A stretch of DNA of 64,000 nt, taken from Sva-07 sp963774765. GTDB lineage: Bacteria > Actinomycetota > Acidimicrobiia > Acidimicrobiales > Ilumatobacteraceae. Shown here one piece after another: positions 36,028 to 45,040 of this stretch. Where the stretch lies: the NCBI GenBank assembly GCA_963774765.1, contig CAVZGP010000010.1:1-64000 (forward strand), given 5' to 3'. Numbering within the stretch: position 1 is the first letter of the stretch; every line of letters begins with the position of its first letter. The notes below the pieces were generated by a model. That model was given only the letters and a program-made list of their open reading frames with translations, searched no databases and had not been told where the DNA came from. Made by a program: the position numbers and the translations under genes.

Positions 36028-37839
36028 TCAGGCCGTGGGACGATGGGGGCGCAGAACCGAACGTGGCACCGAGACGACGCGGGCTCGCAGCCACTCCCCC
36101 AGGGCCTTCGCCTGGGCGTCCTGGCGGGTCGACGCGGCGACACCCTCCTGCAGGAGCCCCCGGACGACGAAGTTGAGCGAGCGCAAGTTCGGGAACCGAT
36201 ATCGATCGACGGTGAGCTCGGCAGTCTCGGGGAGCAGCTGCTGCACGCGCTCGACGGTCAGCTCGGCATCGAGCCAGGCCCAGCCGTCATCGGTTCGGGC
36301 GTAGACCCCGAGGTTCGCATCGCCGCCCTTGTCACCCGAGCGCGTGCCGACGAACGCCCCGAGCGGCACCTCGACAGTCGGCTCCCCTTCGGTCCGGGTG
36401 GGGACGGGGCCGGGGAGGACCGCCACGGTCCGGGTGGGGACGGGGCCGGGGAGGACCGAGGGAATCTGCGTGGTCCGGCCGTTGACGTGGACGTACTGCG
36501 GGACCAGGTCGGCGGGCACCGTCGCCGGGCGGTACACACCGAACGGTGACGCGGCACTCGGGCCTCCGCCCAGACCGTACATGCCGGGGATGCCGGCCAG
36601 CGCGGTGTGCACCATCGCGTCGTTGAAAGCGCGGCCGACCTTGCGTTCGTCGGGGTCCTTGACCGTGACCCGCCACATCGCGGTCGCCTCTTCCTGCGTC
36701 GCGGGATCGAGCTTCTCGGTGTGGATCACCTTGTTCTCGATGAACGCAAAGTCGTCGGGACCAAACGGGCATGCATCCCAGAACGCGGCTTCGGCGAACG
36801 CCGCCTTCTCGTCGACGTCGAGGCCCGTGAGTGCCACGGTGAACGAGTTGCGGAACCCGCCGAGTTCGTTCATCGCGACCTTCAGCGTCGACGGCGGAGC
36901 CTCACCGCGTGTGCCTGACACCCGTACGCGATCGCGCTCGACCTGCTCGACCTGGATCGTGTCGAACCGCGCCGTCACATCGGGGCCGTGGTAGTCGGGC
37001 CCACCGATCTCGTACAGCAGTTGCGACGTGACCGTCTCGACGTTGACCACGCCACCGGTGCCGTCGTGCTTGCCGATCACGCACGAACCGTCGGCGGCCA
37101 CCTCGGCCCACGGGAACCCGAACCGGGCACCCGCGCCGGCCTGGTTGCGGCCTTCGATCTCGTGGAAGAACGAGTAGTTGCCGCCGGTGGCCTGGGCGCT
37201 GCATTCGATGATGTGGCCGGCCACCACGCCACCGGCGAGTTGGTCGAAGTCGTCGCGTTGCCAGCCGTGGTGCCACGCCGCGGGCCCACAGGTCACCGCG
37301 GCGTCGGTGACCCGGCCGGTGATCACGATGTCGGCGCCCTTGGCGAGTGCGTCGACGATCCCGAAGCAGCCGAGATAGGCGTTGGCGGTGAGGAAACGCG
37401 AGGTGTCGCCGAGGCTGGTCGCCGACCCGAACGGTGAGAGAGCGCCTGACTCGGCCAGTTCGGTGATGCGCGGCATCAGGTCGTCGCCGTCGATGTACGC
37501 GATCGTCGGCGACAGGCCCAGGCGGTCGGCGACGTCCTGTACCGCGTCGGCGCACCCGTCGGGGTCGAGGCCACCGGCATTCGAGACCACCTTGATGCCC
37601 CGGTCGAGGCAGGTGCCCATCACCTGTTCCATCTGGGCGACGAAGGTCCGAGCGAATCCGCCTTTGGCATGCTTTGCTCGGATCCGGCTCAGGATCAGCA
37701 TCGTCAGCTCGGCGAGCCAGTCGCCGGTGAGCACGTCGATCGGGCCACCCTCGACCATCTCGAGCGCTCCGCTCGGTCGATCGCCGAAGAAGCCCGAACA
37801 GTTGGCGATCCGGATCGGCTCGTCCGGTGCTGTGGTCAC
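36028..37839 (-). CDS. AtuA family protein (DUF1446, acyclic terpene utilization-like)
   Basis: 603 residues. Residues of about 1-450 match the AtuA/DUF1446 domain: IRIANCSGFFGDRPSGALEM, GGLDPDGCADAV, DIVITGRVTDAA and GGNYSFFHEIEG. The C-terminal ~100 residues (VPLGAFVGTRSGDKGGDANL) are the small domain usual for this family. Between them lies a 12-residue tandem repeat VLPGPVPTRT encoded by a 36-bp DNA repeat. AtuA is required for citronellol/geraniol breakdown in Pseudomonas, but its reaction is unknown to me. Here it precedes no other terpene gene but is coupled (GTGA) to the biotin carboxylase upstream. Confidence 0.88.
   Translation of the reverse strand: MTTAPDEPIRIANCSGFFGDRPSGALEMVEGGPIDVLTGDWLAELTMLILSRIRAKHAKGGFARTFVAQMEQVMGTCLDRGIKVVSNAGGLDPDGCADAVQDVADRLGLSPTIAYIDGDDLMPRITELAESGALSPFGSATSLGDTSRFLTANAYLGCFGIVDALAKGADIVITGRVTDAAVTCGPAAWHHGWQRDDFDQLAGGVVAGHIIECSAQATGGNYSFFHEIEGRNQAGAGARFGFPWAEVAADGSCVIGKHDGTGGVVNVETVTSQLLYEIGGPDYHGPDVTARFDTIQVEQVERDRVRVSGTRGEAPPSTLKVAMNELGGFRNSFTVALTGLDVDEKAAFAEAAFWDACPFGPDDFAFIENKVIHTEKLDPATQEEATAMWRVTVKDPDERKVGRAFNDAMVHTALAGIPGMYGLGGGPSAASPFGVYRPATVPADLVPQYVHVNGRTTQIPSVLPGPVPTRTVAVLPGPVPTRTEGEPTVEVPLGAFVGTRSGDKGGDANLGVYARTDDGWAWLDAELTVERVQQLLPETAELTVDRYRFPNLRSLNFVVRGLLQEGVAASTRQDAQAKALGEWLRARVVSVPRSVLRPHRPTA
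36390..36458. repeat. 33-bp direct repeat, period 36, inside the AtuA-like gene
   Basis: Two identical 33-bp copies at 36390-36422 and 36426-36458 separated by 3 bp. The period of 36 keeps the frame and encodes VLPGPVPTRT twice in a proline-rich linker. It looks like a recent slippage duplication. Confidence 0.88.
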
Positions 37840-39908
37840 GCCTCGTCTCCGTGATCGAGCGCGACGAGGAGTTCGCCTTGATCGACCCGGTCGCCGACGG
37901 CGAAGCGCACCTCGCTGACCGTCGCGTCGCCGGACGCGATGATCTTGTGCTCCATCTTCATCGCTTCGACGACCATCAGCACCTGCCCGTCGACCACCGC
38001 GTCCCCGGCGGCGACGTGCACAGCGATCACCGTTCCGGGCAACGGACAGATCGGCCCGCCGCCCTCCGCCTGGGCGTCGTGGAGCACGAACCGCGCTGCA
38101 CGGGTGAACGCGAGCGCCCCAGCGGCACTGCGGGTGTGAACGGTCACAGCACCGACGCCATCGTCGTCGAGGCCGAGCGTGTGGTGCACGATCTCGGTGT
38201 CCACGATGTTGCGGCGTCCGTCGATCTCGATCGACACACCGTCGCCACGTCGATCGAGCAGCCGCACGATGCGTTCGATTCGATCGTCGGGCGACAACGC
38301 GCCCGCATCGTCCGGCTCGGGCCACGGGCCGAGCCACACCGACGCGGTCGATCGGGTCGAGCCGTCGGCAAGTCGCTCCGGTCGCATCACGTACTCGACG
38401 TGGAGGTGCTCGCCGCTCGGTTCCAGCCAGACCTGGCGCTGGCCTTGTGTGCGCAGGTTGCGCCAGCCCGAGGGCGCGAAGTGCGTCGCTCGGTCAGCAC
38501 CTCGCCGTTCGGCTTCGAGCGCGAACACTGCGCCGAGCAGCAACGCCACGCGATCGTCGCCGGCGGGGCCGATCGGGGTGACCACGTCGGGATGTTCGTC
38601 GAGATAGGCAGTCGGCGTATCGGCCGCCAGATAGTCGGTCTCACCGAGGATCGCCACGAGCGAGTCGAGGTTCGTTCGGATACCGGTGATCTGCGATCCG
38701 CGCAGCGCCCGAGCGAGTTGGCGCGCCGCCCCGAGCCGGGTCGGGGCGTGGGCGATGACCTTGGCGACCAGCGAGTCGTAGTCCGACGAGATCTCGGCGC
38801 CGTCGCGCACACCGGTGTCGACCCGGACACCGTCACCGATCACGAACCGGCCGATCCGTCCGGTCGACGGCATCCAGCCGGCAGCAGGGTCCTCGGCGAC
38901 GACGCGCACCTCGATCGCATGCCCGGCGAACGTCACGTCGTCCTGGGTGATCGGCAACGGCTCACCCGCGGCAACTCGGAGCTGCAGTTCGACGAGGTCG
39001 AGGCCCGTCACCGCTTCGGTCACCGGATGCTCGACCTGGAGCCGAGTGTTGACTTCGAGGAACGTGATCGTCGCGTCGGCACCGACCATGAACTCGACCG
39101 TGCCCGCACCCTCGTAGCCGACGTGCCGGGCGAGCGCCACCGCGCCGGCACACAGTGCGTCGCGTACCTCGGGCGTGATGCCGGCCGAAGGCGACTCCTC
39201 GACGACCTTCTGGTTCCGGCGCTGGATCGAGCATTCGCGCTCGCCGAGATGCACGACGTTGCCGTGTCGATCGCCGAACACCTGCACCTCGACATGACGA
39301 CCGCGTTCCAGGAATGGCTCGATGAACACGGCTCCGTCGCCGAACGCCGCCAGCGCCTCGCGCGACGCTGCCGCGACCGCATCGTCGAGTTCATCGGCGC
39401 TGCGCACCACGCGCATGCCGCGCCCGCCACCGCCAGCGGCCGCTTTGACCAGCGCGGGGTACGTGACCTCGGCCACGTCGGCGATGTGCCCATCGACGAC
39501 TTCGATCATCGACGTGGTCGGCACGCCGGCATCGAGTGCCGCCCGCTTGGCCGCGACCTTGTCGCCGAGCAGCGTGACCTGCTCGGGCGTCGGGCCGACC
39601 CAGATCAGCCCGGCATCGATCACGGCCTGCGCGAACGCGGCGTTCTCGGCGAGGAACCCGTAGCCGGGATGGATCGCGTCAGCGTCGTTTGCGAGTGCTG
39701 CTGCGATGATCGAGTCACCTCGCAGGTACGACTCCGCCGGCGTGGCTCCTCCGAGAGCGATCGCGACGTCGACCAAGTCGGCATGAAGGGCGTTCGCATC
39801 CGGTTCGGAGTACACACCGACCGTCGAGATGCCGAGGCGGTGGGCGGTCCGCGCGATGCGCACGGCGATCTCGCCACGGTTGGCGATCAGCAGACGGGAG
39901 ATGTTCAT
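37836..39908 (-). CDS. Acyl-CoA carboxylase biotin carboxylase/BCCP subunit (AtuF/MccA-like)
   Basis: 690 residues. The biotin carboxylase domain spans about 1-450 with LLIANRGEIAVRIART, the glycine-rich ATP loop AAGGGGRGMRVV, HVEVQVFGDRHGN and FLEVNTRLQVEHPVTE. A linker (BT-like) region follows. The C-terminal biotinyl domain has VVEAMKMEH with biotin on Lys651. It carboxylates biotin with bicarbonate and ATP for the adjacent carboxyltransferase. The substrate could be methylcrotonyl-, geranyl- or propionyl-CoA. The ATG overlaps the carboxyltransferase stop (TGATG), and its stop overlaps the AtuA-like GTG. Confidence 0.95.
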   Translation of the reverse strand: MNISRLLIANRGEIAVRIARTAHRLGISTVGVYSEPDANALHADLVDVAIALGGATPAESYLRGDSIIAAALANDADAIHPGYGFLAENAAFAQAVIDAGLIWVGPTPEQVTLLGDKVAAKRAALDAGVPTTSMIEVVDGHIADVAEVTYPALVKAAAGGGGRGMRVVRSADELDDAVAAASREALAAFGDGAVFIEPFLERGRHVEVQVFGDRHGNVVHLGERECSIQRRNQKVVEESPSAGITPEVRDALCAGAVALARHVGYEGAGTVEFMVGADATITFLEVNTRLQVEHPVTEAVTGLDLVELQLRVAAGEPLPITQDDVTFAGHAIEVRVVAEDPAAGWMPSTGRIGRFVIGDGVRVDTGVRDGAEISSDYDSLVAKVIAHAPTRLGAARQLARALRGSQITGIRTNLDSLVAILGETDYLAADTPTAYLDEHPDVVTPIGPAGDDRVALLLGAVFALEAERRGADRATHFAPSGWRNLRTQGQRQVWLEPSGEHLHVEYVMRPERLADGSTRSTASVWLGPWPEPDDAGALSPDDRIERIVRLLDRRGDGVSIEIDGRRNIVDTEIVHHTLGLDDDGVGAVTVHTRSAAGALAFTRAARFVLHDAQAEGGGPICPLPGTVIAVHVAAGDAVVDGQVLMVVEAMKMEHKIIASGDATVSEVRFAVGDRVDQGELLVALDHGDEA

Positions 39909-41512
39909 CAGTGCCTCCACACGCCGTACTCGGTGGCACCTTGCACCACGTTGCTGTGTACCGCCGACAACGCCATGCCCATCACCGTGCGACTGTCGGC
40001 GGGATGGATGATCCCGTCGTCCCACAGTCGCCCGGTCGAGTAGAGCGCGGTCGACTCGTGTTCGATCTGGGCCTCGAGACCGGCGGTCTGGGCGGCGAGC
40101 ACCTCCTCGTCGATCTCGATCCCACGGCCCGCCGCCGCGTTGCGGGCGACGATCTCCATCACGCCGGCGAGCTGCTTCGGACCCATCACCGCCACCCGGT
40201 GGTTGGGCCAACTGAAGATGAACCGGGGGTTGTAGGCCTTGCCGGCCATGCCGTAGTTGCCGGCGCCGTAGCTGGCGCCCACCATCAGGTTGAAGTGGGG
40301 CACCGTCGAGTTCGACACCGCGTTGATCAGCTTCGCCCCGTTGCGGATGATGCCGCCCTGCTCGGCCTTCGAGCCGACCATGAACCCGGTGATGTTGTGC
40401 AGGAACGCGAGCGGGATGTCGCGCTTGTTGCAGAGTTGGATGAACTGCGCGCCCTTCGAGGCCTCCTCGGAGAAGAGGATCCCGTTGTTGCCGAGGATGC
40501 CGACGGGGAAGCCATGGATCGAACCCCACCCGCAGACGAGCTTGTCCCCGTAGAGCGGCTTGAACTCCTCGAACCGGCTGCCGTCGAGCAGTCGGGCGAG
40601 CACCTCGCGGATGTCGAACGGGATGCGCACGTCAGCCGACGCGCATCCGAGCAGTTCAGTGGGGTCGTACAACGGCGGATCGTCGGGTTCGGTGGCGCCC
40701 GGGCCGAGCTTGGTCCACCGCAGGTGACGGACGATGCCGCGAGTGATCCGGATTGCGTCGAGTTCGTCGACCGCGAGGTAGTCCGACAGCCCACTGGTGC
40801 GCGAGTGCATCTCGGCGCCGCCCAGCGTCTCCTCGTCGACGATCTCGTCGATCGCCATCTTCACCAGCGGTGGGCCTCCGAGGTACGCGGTGCCGCGCCC
40901 CTTGACGAACACGGTGTAGTCGCTCATCCCGGGCGTGTACGCGCCGCCGGCGGTGTTCGGACCGAACGCCATCGTGATCGACGGGATCCCCATCTTCGAC
41001 AGCTGCGTGAGATCCTTGAAACTCGCCCCGCCCTGGATGAACAGGTCGGCCTGGCGAGGGAGGTCGGCGCCCGCAGACTCGTTGAGCACGATCACCGGGA
41101 GGCGGTTCTCCCGGGCGATCTCGTGGAACCGAGACCCTTTCTTCCACGTGGTCGGATTACCCGAGCCACCGCGGTAGGTCATGTCCGAGCCACTGATCGC
41201 GCACTCCACGCCCTCGACGATCCCAATTCCGCAGGCACTCCCCACACCGACCGGATCCTGGGTCCCCCAACCGGCCAGCGGGCTCAGTTCGAGGAACGGC
41301 GTGTCGGGATCGACGAGCGCCTCGATCCGTTCGCGCACGAGCATCTTGCCGCGCCGACGATGGCGGTCGACATACCGTTGCCCACCGATCGTCGGGACGC
41401 TCGCCAGTTCGACGGCGACGCCGTCCCACAGCTGCTGCATCGCGGCGAGATTCTCCTGGTACTCGGCCGATCTGGTGTCGAGCCGACTGCGGATCACGGT
41501 GCCGATGGTCAC
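39908..41512 (-). CDS. Acyl-CoA carboxylase carboxyltransferase subunit (AtuC/MccB-like)
   Basis: 534-residue carboxyltransferase with the two crotonase-like halves. The N-half carries RHRRRGKMLVRERIEALVD and MTYRGGSGNPTTWKKGSRF; the C-half FPVGILGNNGILFSEEASKG and FMVGSKAEQGGIIRNGAKL. These fit methylcrotonyl- or geranyl-CoA carboxylase beta subunits better than propionyl-CoA carboxylase. I chose the GTG at 41512 (MTIGTVIRSRLDTRS); a GTG at 41521 is possible. It is the first gene of a coupled three-gene unit with biotin carboxylase and AtuA-like protein, and is divergent from the TIGR03084 gene. Confidence 0.94.
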   Translation of the reverse strand: MTIGTVIRSRLDTRSAEYQENLAAMQQLWDGVAVELASVPTIGGQRYVDRHRRRGKMLVRERIEALVDPDTPFLELSPLAGWGTQDPVGVGSACGIGIVEGVECAISGSDMTYRGGSGNPTTWKKGSRFHEIARENRLPVIVLNESAGADLPRQADLFIQGGASFKDLTQLSKMGIPSITMAFGPNTAGGAYTPGMSDYTVFVKGRGTAYLGGPPLVKMAIDEIVDEETLGGAEMHSRTSGLSDYLAVDELDAIRITRGIVRHLRWTKLGPGATEPDDPPLYDPTELLGCASADVRIPFDIREVLARLLDGSRFEEFKPLYGDKLVCGWGSIHGFPVGILGNNGILFSEEASKGAQFIQLCNKRDIPLAFLHNITGFMVGSKAEQGGIIRNGAKLINAVSNSTVPHFNLMVGASYGAGNYGMAGKAYNPRFIFSWPNHRVAVMGPKQLAGVMEIVARNAAAGRGIEIDEEVLAAQTAGLEAQIEHESTALYSTGRLWDDGIIHPADSRTVMGMALSAVHSNVVQGATEYGVWRH

Positions 41513-41602
41513 GGACGTCACCGTAGTGGAGCGACCTCGGCCGGCTCCGATGCGCTCGCCCGAGACGAACGTGGGCCCACCGATCGGGTACACCTTGGTC
41601 CC

Positions 41603-42442
41603 ATGGACATGACCGACGTGACCGACGTACTCGCCGATCTCCGCACTGATCTCGCGGCCGAACAGCAGACGCTCGACGACATCGTCGCTGGCCTCGACGC
41701 CGACCAGTGGCAGCTACCGACACCGAGCCCTGGCTGGACGATCGCTGACCAGATCGGTCACTTGACCTACTTCGACGGTACCGCTGTGCTCGCCATCGTC
41801 GAGCCGTCCGCTTTCCAGGATGCGATGACGTCGTTGCTGTCGGGTCTCACCGATGCAGGGTCGACCGACGACGCCGTGCTCGGGCGCTACCGGGCGATGT
41901 CGCCCGACGAACTCGTCGAGGAGTGGCGGGCCAATCGCCAAGCCCTGGCCGAGGCGGGTGCGACGCTGCAGAGCGACACACGTGTCCCCTGGTACGGGCC
42001 GTCGATGGGCGCCAAGTCGTTCCTGACCGCTCGACTGATGGAAGTGTGGGCGCACGGCCAGGACATCGTCGACACCGTCGCAGCAACACGCGAACCGACC
42101 GATCGGCTGCGTCACATCGCGCAGCTCGGCTTCATCACCCGCGGTTGGACCTACATCAACCGCGGACTCGAGGTTCCGAGCACTCCGGTGAGCGTCGAGC
42201 TGACGTCGCCCTCCGGCGACACGTGGTCGTTCGGTCCCGACGACGAGACGACCACCGATTCGATCCTCGGCCCCGCGGTCGACTTCTGCCTCGTGACGAC
42301 CCAGCGGCGTCACGTCGACGACACCGACCTCGTCATCGTCGGCGAGTCGGCCCGCGACTGGATGGAGAAAGCCCAACTCTTCGCGGGCCCGCCCTCCGAC
42401 GGACCCCCGCCAGCCCGAAAAATGCCTGGTTCGTCGCGCTGA
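41603..42442 (+). CDS. TIGR03084 family protein (DinB/mycothiol-dependent maleylpyruvate isomerase-like)
   Basis: 279 residues. The N-terminal DinB four-helix bundle carries metal ligands in ADQIGHLTYFDGTA and METWAHGQD-type MEVWAHGQDIVD. The segment WYGPSMGAKSFLTARLMEVW is diagnostic of TIGR03084. Family members are thought to be mycothiol-dependent, which fits mshD in this window. The last nine residues (ARKMPGSSR) and the stop codon are read from the inverted repeat at 42412-42470, so the natural C-terminus has been set by insertion of that element. The upstream frame is open but antisense to the carboxyltransferase, so the ATG at 41603 is the start. Confidence 0.85.
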   Translation: MDMTDVTDVLADLRTDLAAEQQTLDDIVAGLDADQWQLPTPSPGWTIADQIGHLTYFDGTAVLAIVEPSAFQDAMTSLLSGLTDAGSTDDAVLGRYRAMSPDELVEEWRANRQALAEAGATLQSDTRVPWYGPSMGAKSFLTARLMEVWAHGQDIVDTVAATREPTDRLRHIAQLGFITRGWTYINRGLEVPSTPVSVELTSPSGDTWSFGPDDETTTDSILGPAVDFCLVTTQRRHVDDTDLVIVGESARDWMEKAQLFAGPPSDGPPPARKMPGSSR

Positions 42443-42470
42443 GCGCGCACTTTCAGGCATTTTTCGGGCT
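42412..42470. repeat. Long inverted repeat, copy 2 (perfect 17-bp arms)
   Basis: AGCCCGAAAAATGCCTG (42412-42428) pairs perfectly with 42454-42470. The loop holds a second small stem CGCGC/GCGCG. The arms match those at 432-488. The TGA stop of the TIGR03084 gene is inside the loop (42440-42442). It is terminator-like, with an A/T run inside the stem. Confidence 0.88.
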
Positions 42471-42506
42471 CGTTCGGGGCACCGAGGCCCGGCCTAGGGT
42501 CGATAC

Positions 42507-43646
42507 ATGATCGCACCGTTCACGATCGACGTCCCCGACGAACTGCTCGACGACTTCCGGGCCCGGCTACGCAACACTCGGTGGCCCGAGCGCGAACTCG
42601 TCGACGACTGGTCGCAGGGCACTCCGCTGAACTATGTCCAGGAGGTGTGCGAGTACTGGGCGGACGGCTACGACTGGCGGGCGCGCGAGGTGCTGCTGAA
42701 CCGGTTCGATCACTTCACGATGCCGGTCGACGGGCTCACCGACCCCGGCTTGCACTTCGTGCACGTCCGCTCGCCGCACCCCGATGCGATGGCGTTGCTG
42801 ATCACCCACGGTTGGCCGGGGTCGATCGTCGAGTTCCACAAGGTGATCGAGCCGCTCACCGACCCGACCAAGCATGGTGGCGACGCGGCCGACGCATTCC
42901 ACGTCGTCGCGCCATCACTGCCGGGCTTCGGGTTCTCGGGCAAGCCGACGGCCACCGGCTGGGGTATCCACAAGATCGGCGAGCTGTTTGCCGACCTGAT
43001 GGCCACGCTCGGCTACGACCGCTACGTCGCCCAGGGCGGCGACTGGGGATCGGCCGTCACGACCTGCATTGGGGGAACCGACACCGACCATTGCGCCGCG
43101 GTCCACGTCACGCTCGCCATGTCGGCTGCACCGAAACTCGACGGCGATCCGACGGCGGAGGAACAACGTGCGATCGACGGAATGACCTACTACGCGGAGT
43201 GGGATTCGGGGTACTCCAAGCAACAGTCGACGCGCCCTCAGTCGGTCGGTTACGGCCTCGTCGACTCACCCGCCGCGCAAGCCGCGTGGATCCTCGAGAA
43301 GTTCTGGGCCTGGACCGACTGCGACGGCCACCCCGAGAACGTCCTCAGCCGTGACGAGTTGCTCGACAACGTGATGCTGTATTGGATCAACGGCAACGGG
43401 GCATCGTCGGCACGGCTCTACTGGGAGAGCTTCGGCAAGGGTCCCCGTCCCGCTCCCGTGACCATCCCGTCGGGCTTCACGGTGTACCCGAAGGAGATCT
43501 TCCCGCCGGTTCGTCGGTGGGTCGAGGACAGCTTCACGGACATCCGCTACTGGAACGAGCAGCCCCGCGGCGGCCACTTCGCCGCATTCGAGATCCCCGA
43601 ACTCTTCGTGGGCGACCTGCGGGCCTGCTTCCGCCAGTTCCGCTGA
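42507..43646 (+). CDS. Epoxide hydrolase (EHN-domain alpha/beta hydrolase)
   Basis: 379 residues. The N-terminal EHN lid domain opens FTIDVPDELLDDFRARLRNT and WADGYDWRARE. The alpha/beta-hydrolase core has the oxyanion motif HGWPG (101-105), nucleophile Asp179 in AQGGDWGSAVT, and the catalytic His357 in RGGHFAAFEIPELF. It adds water to epoxides by the two-step ester mechanism. The physiological substrate is unknown. It follows the inverted repeat and has its own ATG at 42507. Confidence 0.93.
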   Translation: MIAPFTIDVPDELLDDFRARLRNTRWPERELVDDWSQGTPLNYVQEVCEYWADGYDWRAREVLLNRFDHFTMPVDGLTDPGLHFVHVRSPHPDAMALLITHGWPGSIVEFHKVIEPLTDPTKHGGDAADAFHVVAPSLPGFGFSGKPTATGWGIHKIGELFADLMATLGYDRYVAQGGDWGSAVTTCIGGTDTDHCAAVHVTLAMSAAPKLDGDPTAEEQRAIDGMTYYAEWDSGYSKQQSTRPQSVGYGLVDSPAAQAAWILEKFWAWTDCDGHPENVLSRDELLDNVMLYWINGNGASSARLYWESFGKGPRPAPVTIPSGFTVYPKEIFPPVRRWVEDSFTDIRYWNEQPRGGHFAAFEIPELFVGDLRACFRQFR

Positions 43647-43678
43647 GGTCCGAGACCTTCAGCGTCACGGCCAGGTAA

Positions 43679-43696
43679 CTTGACCCGCGGGTCAAG
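43679..43696. promoter_or_regulatory. 18-bp perfect palindrome upstream of MFS gene
   Basis: CTTGACCCGCGGGTCAAG is a perfect palindrome ending 32 bp before the MFS start and 33 bp after the epoxide hydrolase stop. Without a loop it makes a poor terminator, so an operator for a dimeric regulator is the better guess. Confidence 0.45.
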
Positions 43697-43728
43697 ACGA
43701 CTCCCCACCCCATGACCAGCGCCGCCCG

Positions 43729-45039
43729 ATGACCACCTCCCCACAGATCGACACACCGCCGGACCACGGCCACAAGCCCGGCACCACCCGCGCCGCCTTG
43801 TCGTATCGAGGCTTTCGGATCATCTTCATCGGGCTGGCGCTGTCGAACATCGGCACGTGGATGCAGAACTTCACACTGCCGGCCTACATCGACGACCGCA
43901 CGGGGCGACCGGCGCTCGTCGGTCTGATGGTGTTCGCCCAACTCGGGCCACTGCTGGTTTTTTCGATCCCCGCCGGTGTGGTCGCCGACCGAGTGTCGAA
44001 GCAGAAGCTGCAGCTCAGCATGCAGACAGCATCGGTGTTGCTCACCATCGCAATCGCGATCTTCGTCGCCAGAGATGCGGCACTCTGGACGATCTTCGTC
44101 GCCCAACTCGGCATCGGAACCGCCAACGCGTTCAACGCCCCGGCGTTCCAGTCGTCGATGCCACTCCTCGTTCATCGCCAAGACCTGCCAGGCGCGATCT
44201 CGCTCAACTCGGCGATGATCAATGGCACGCGCGTGGTCGGACCTGTCCTGGCCGCGGTCCTCGCCGTCGCCGGCCTGAGTGTGTCGAGCATCTTCCTCGT
44301 CAACGCGGCGACCTACCTGTTCTTCATCGCCGCGCTGCTGATCGTGCGGATGCCCGACGTGCGCAGCGGCAACACCGAGCGTGGGATGCGGTCGCTCACC
44401 ATCGGCCTGAAGATTGCCAAACAGCGCCTTGTGCTGAATCGACTGTTGCTCGGCATGTTCCTGTTCTCGCTGTTCAGCCTCGTCTACATCGGTTTGTTCC
44501 CGTCGGTCGCACGACTCAATTTCGACATCGCACCGTCGAGCGCGACCTACCGATGGCTCTATGCCACATGGGGCGCCGGAGCCTTCCTGGGCGCGCTGTC
44601 GGTGGGAACGTTTCTGTCCTCGATCGATCGCAGGGTTCTGATCGTGCGCGGCTTCACCGGCTTCGCTGTCGCGTTGGCCATCTTCTCCCAGGTCAGAGGG
44701 CCCCTGCTGGCATTCCCCGTCGGGTTCGTCCTGGGCTGTTTCTACTTCATGACCGCCACGGCGATCACGACCACGTTCCAGCTCAACATGAAGAACACCG
44801 AACGCGCGACAGTGATGCCGTTGTGGTTCATGGTGTTCGGCGGCACCGTCCCGATCGGCAACCTGCTGTTCGGCGTCGTGATCGAGTGGATCGGCGCACG
44901 TGCCGTGCTCGGATTCGGAGCGGCGTTCGCGTTGTTCCTCGCGTGGTGGGTCGACCTGCGACGACTTCCTCAGTCGGCGTTCCTGCCCGTCGAGGACGGT
45001 GGCGAACCGTTCACCCCGAACGCCTCGCGGCTGGTCTGA
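43729..45039 (+). CDS. MFS transporter (EntS-like exporter)
   Basis: 436 residues with about 11-12 transmembrane segments. The N-terminus YRGFRIIFIGLALSNIGTWM and the loop PAGVVADRVSKQKLQLSMQT match the EntS/drug-exporter branch of the major facilitator superfamily. NAFNAPAFQSSMPLLV is another hallmark. The substrate is unknown. A perfect palindrome lies just upstream. The stop is one base from the murF stop on the other strand, with no room for a terminator. Confidence 0.9.
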   Translation: MTTSPQIDTPPDHGHKPGTTRAALSYRGFRIIFIGLALSNIGTWMQNFTLPAYIDDRTGRPALVGLMVFAQLGPLLVFSIPAGVVADRVSKQKLQLSMQTASVLLTIAIAIFVARDAALWTIFVAQLGIGTANAFNAPAFQSSMPLLVHRQDLPGAISLNSAMINGTRVVGPVLAAVLAVAGLSVSSIFLVNAATYLFFIAALLIVRMPDVRSGNTERGMRSLTIGLKIAKQRLVLNRLLLGMFLFSLFSLVYIGLFPSVARLNFDIAPSSATYRWLYATWGAGAFLGALSVGTFLSSIDRRVLIVRGFTGFAVALAIFSQVRGPLLAFPVGFVLGCFYFMTATAITTTFQLNMKNTERATVMPLWFMVFGGTVPIGNLLFGVVIEWIGARAVLGFGAAFALFLAWWVDLRRLPQSAFLPVEDGGEPFTPNASRLV

Positions 45040-45040
45040 G

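Noticed and set aside
36390..36458. A two-unit direct repeat considered as a minimal CRISPR.
   Set aside because: It is inside a coding frame with a 3-bp spacer. No CRISPR array or cas gene is present in the window.
39911..41602. An extended reading of the TIGR03084 gene starting far upstream (843 codons).
   Set aside because: The extra part is antisense to the carboxyltransferase. Conserved sequence begins at the ATG at 41603.
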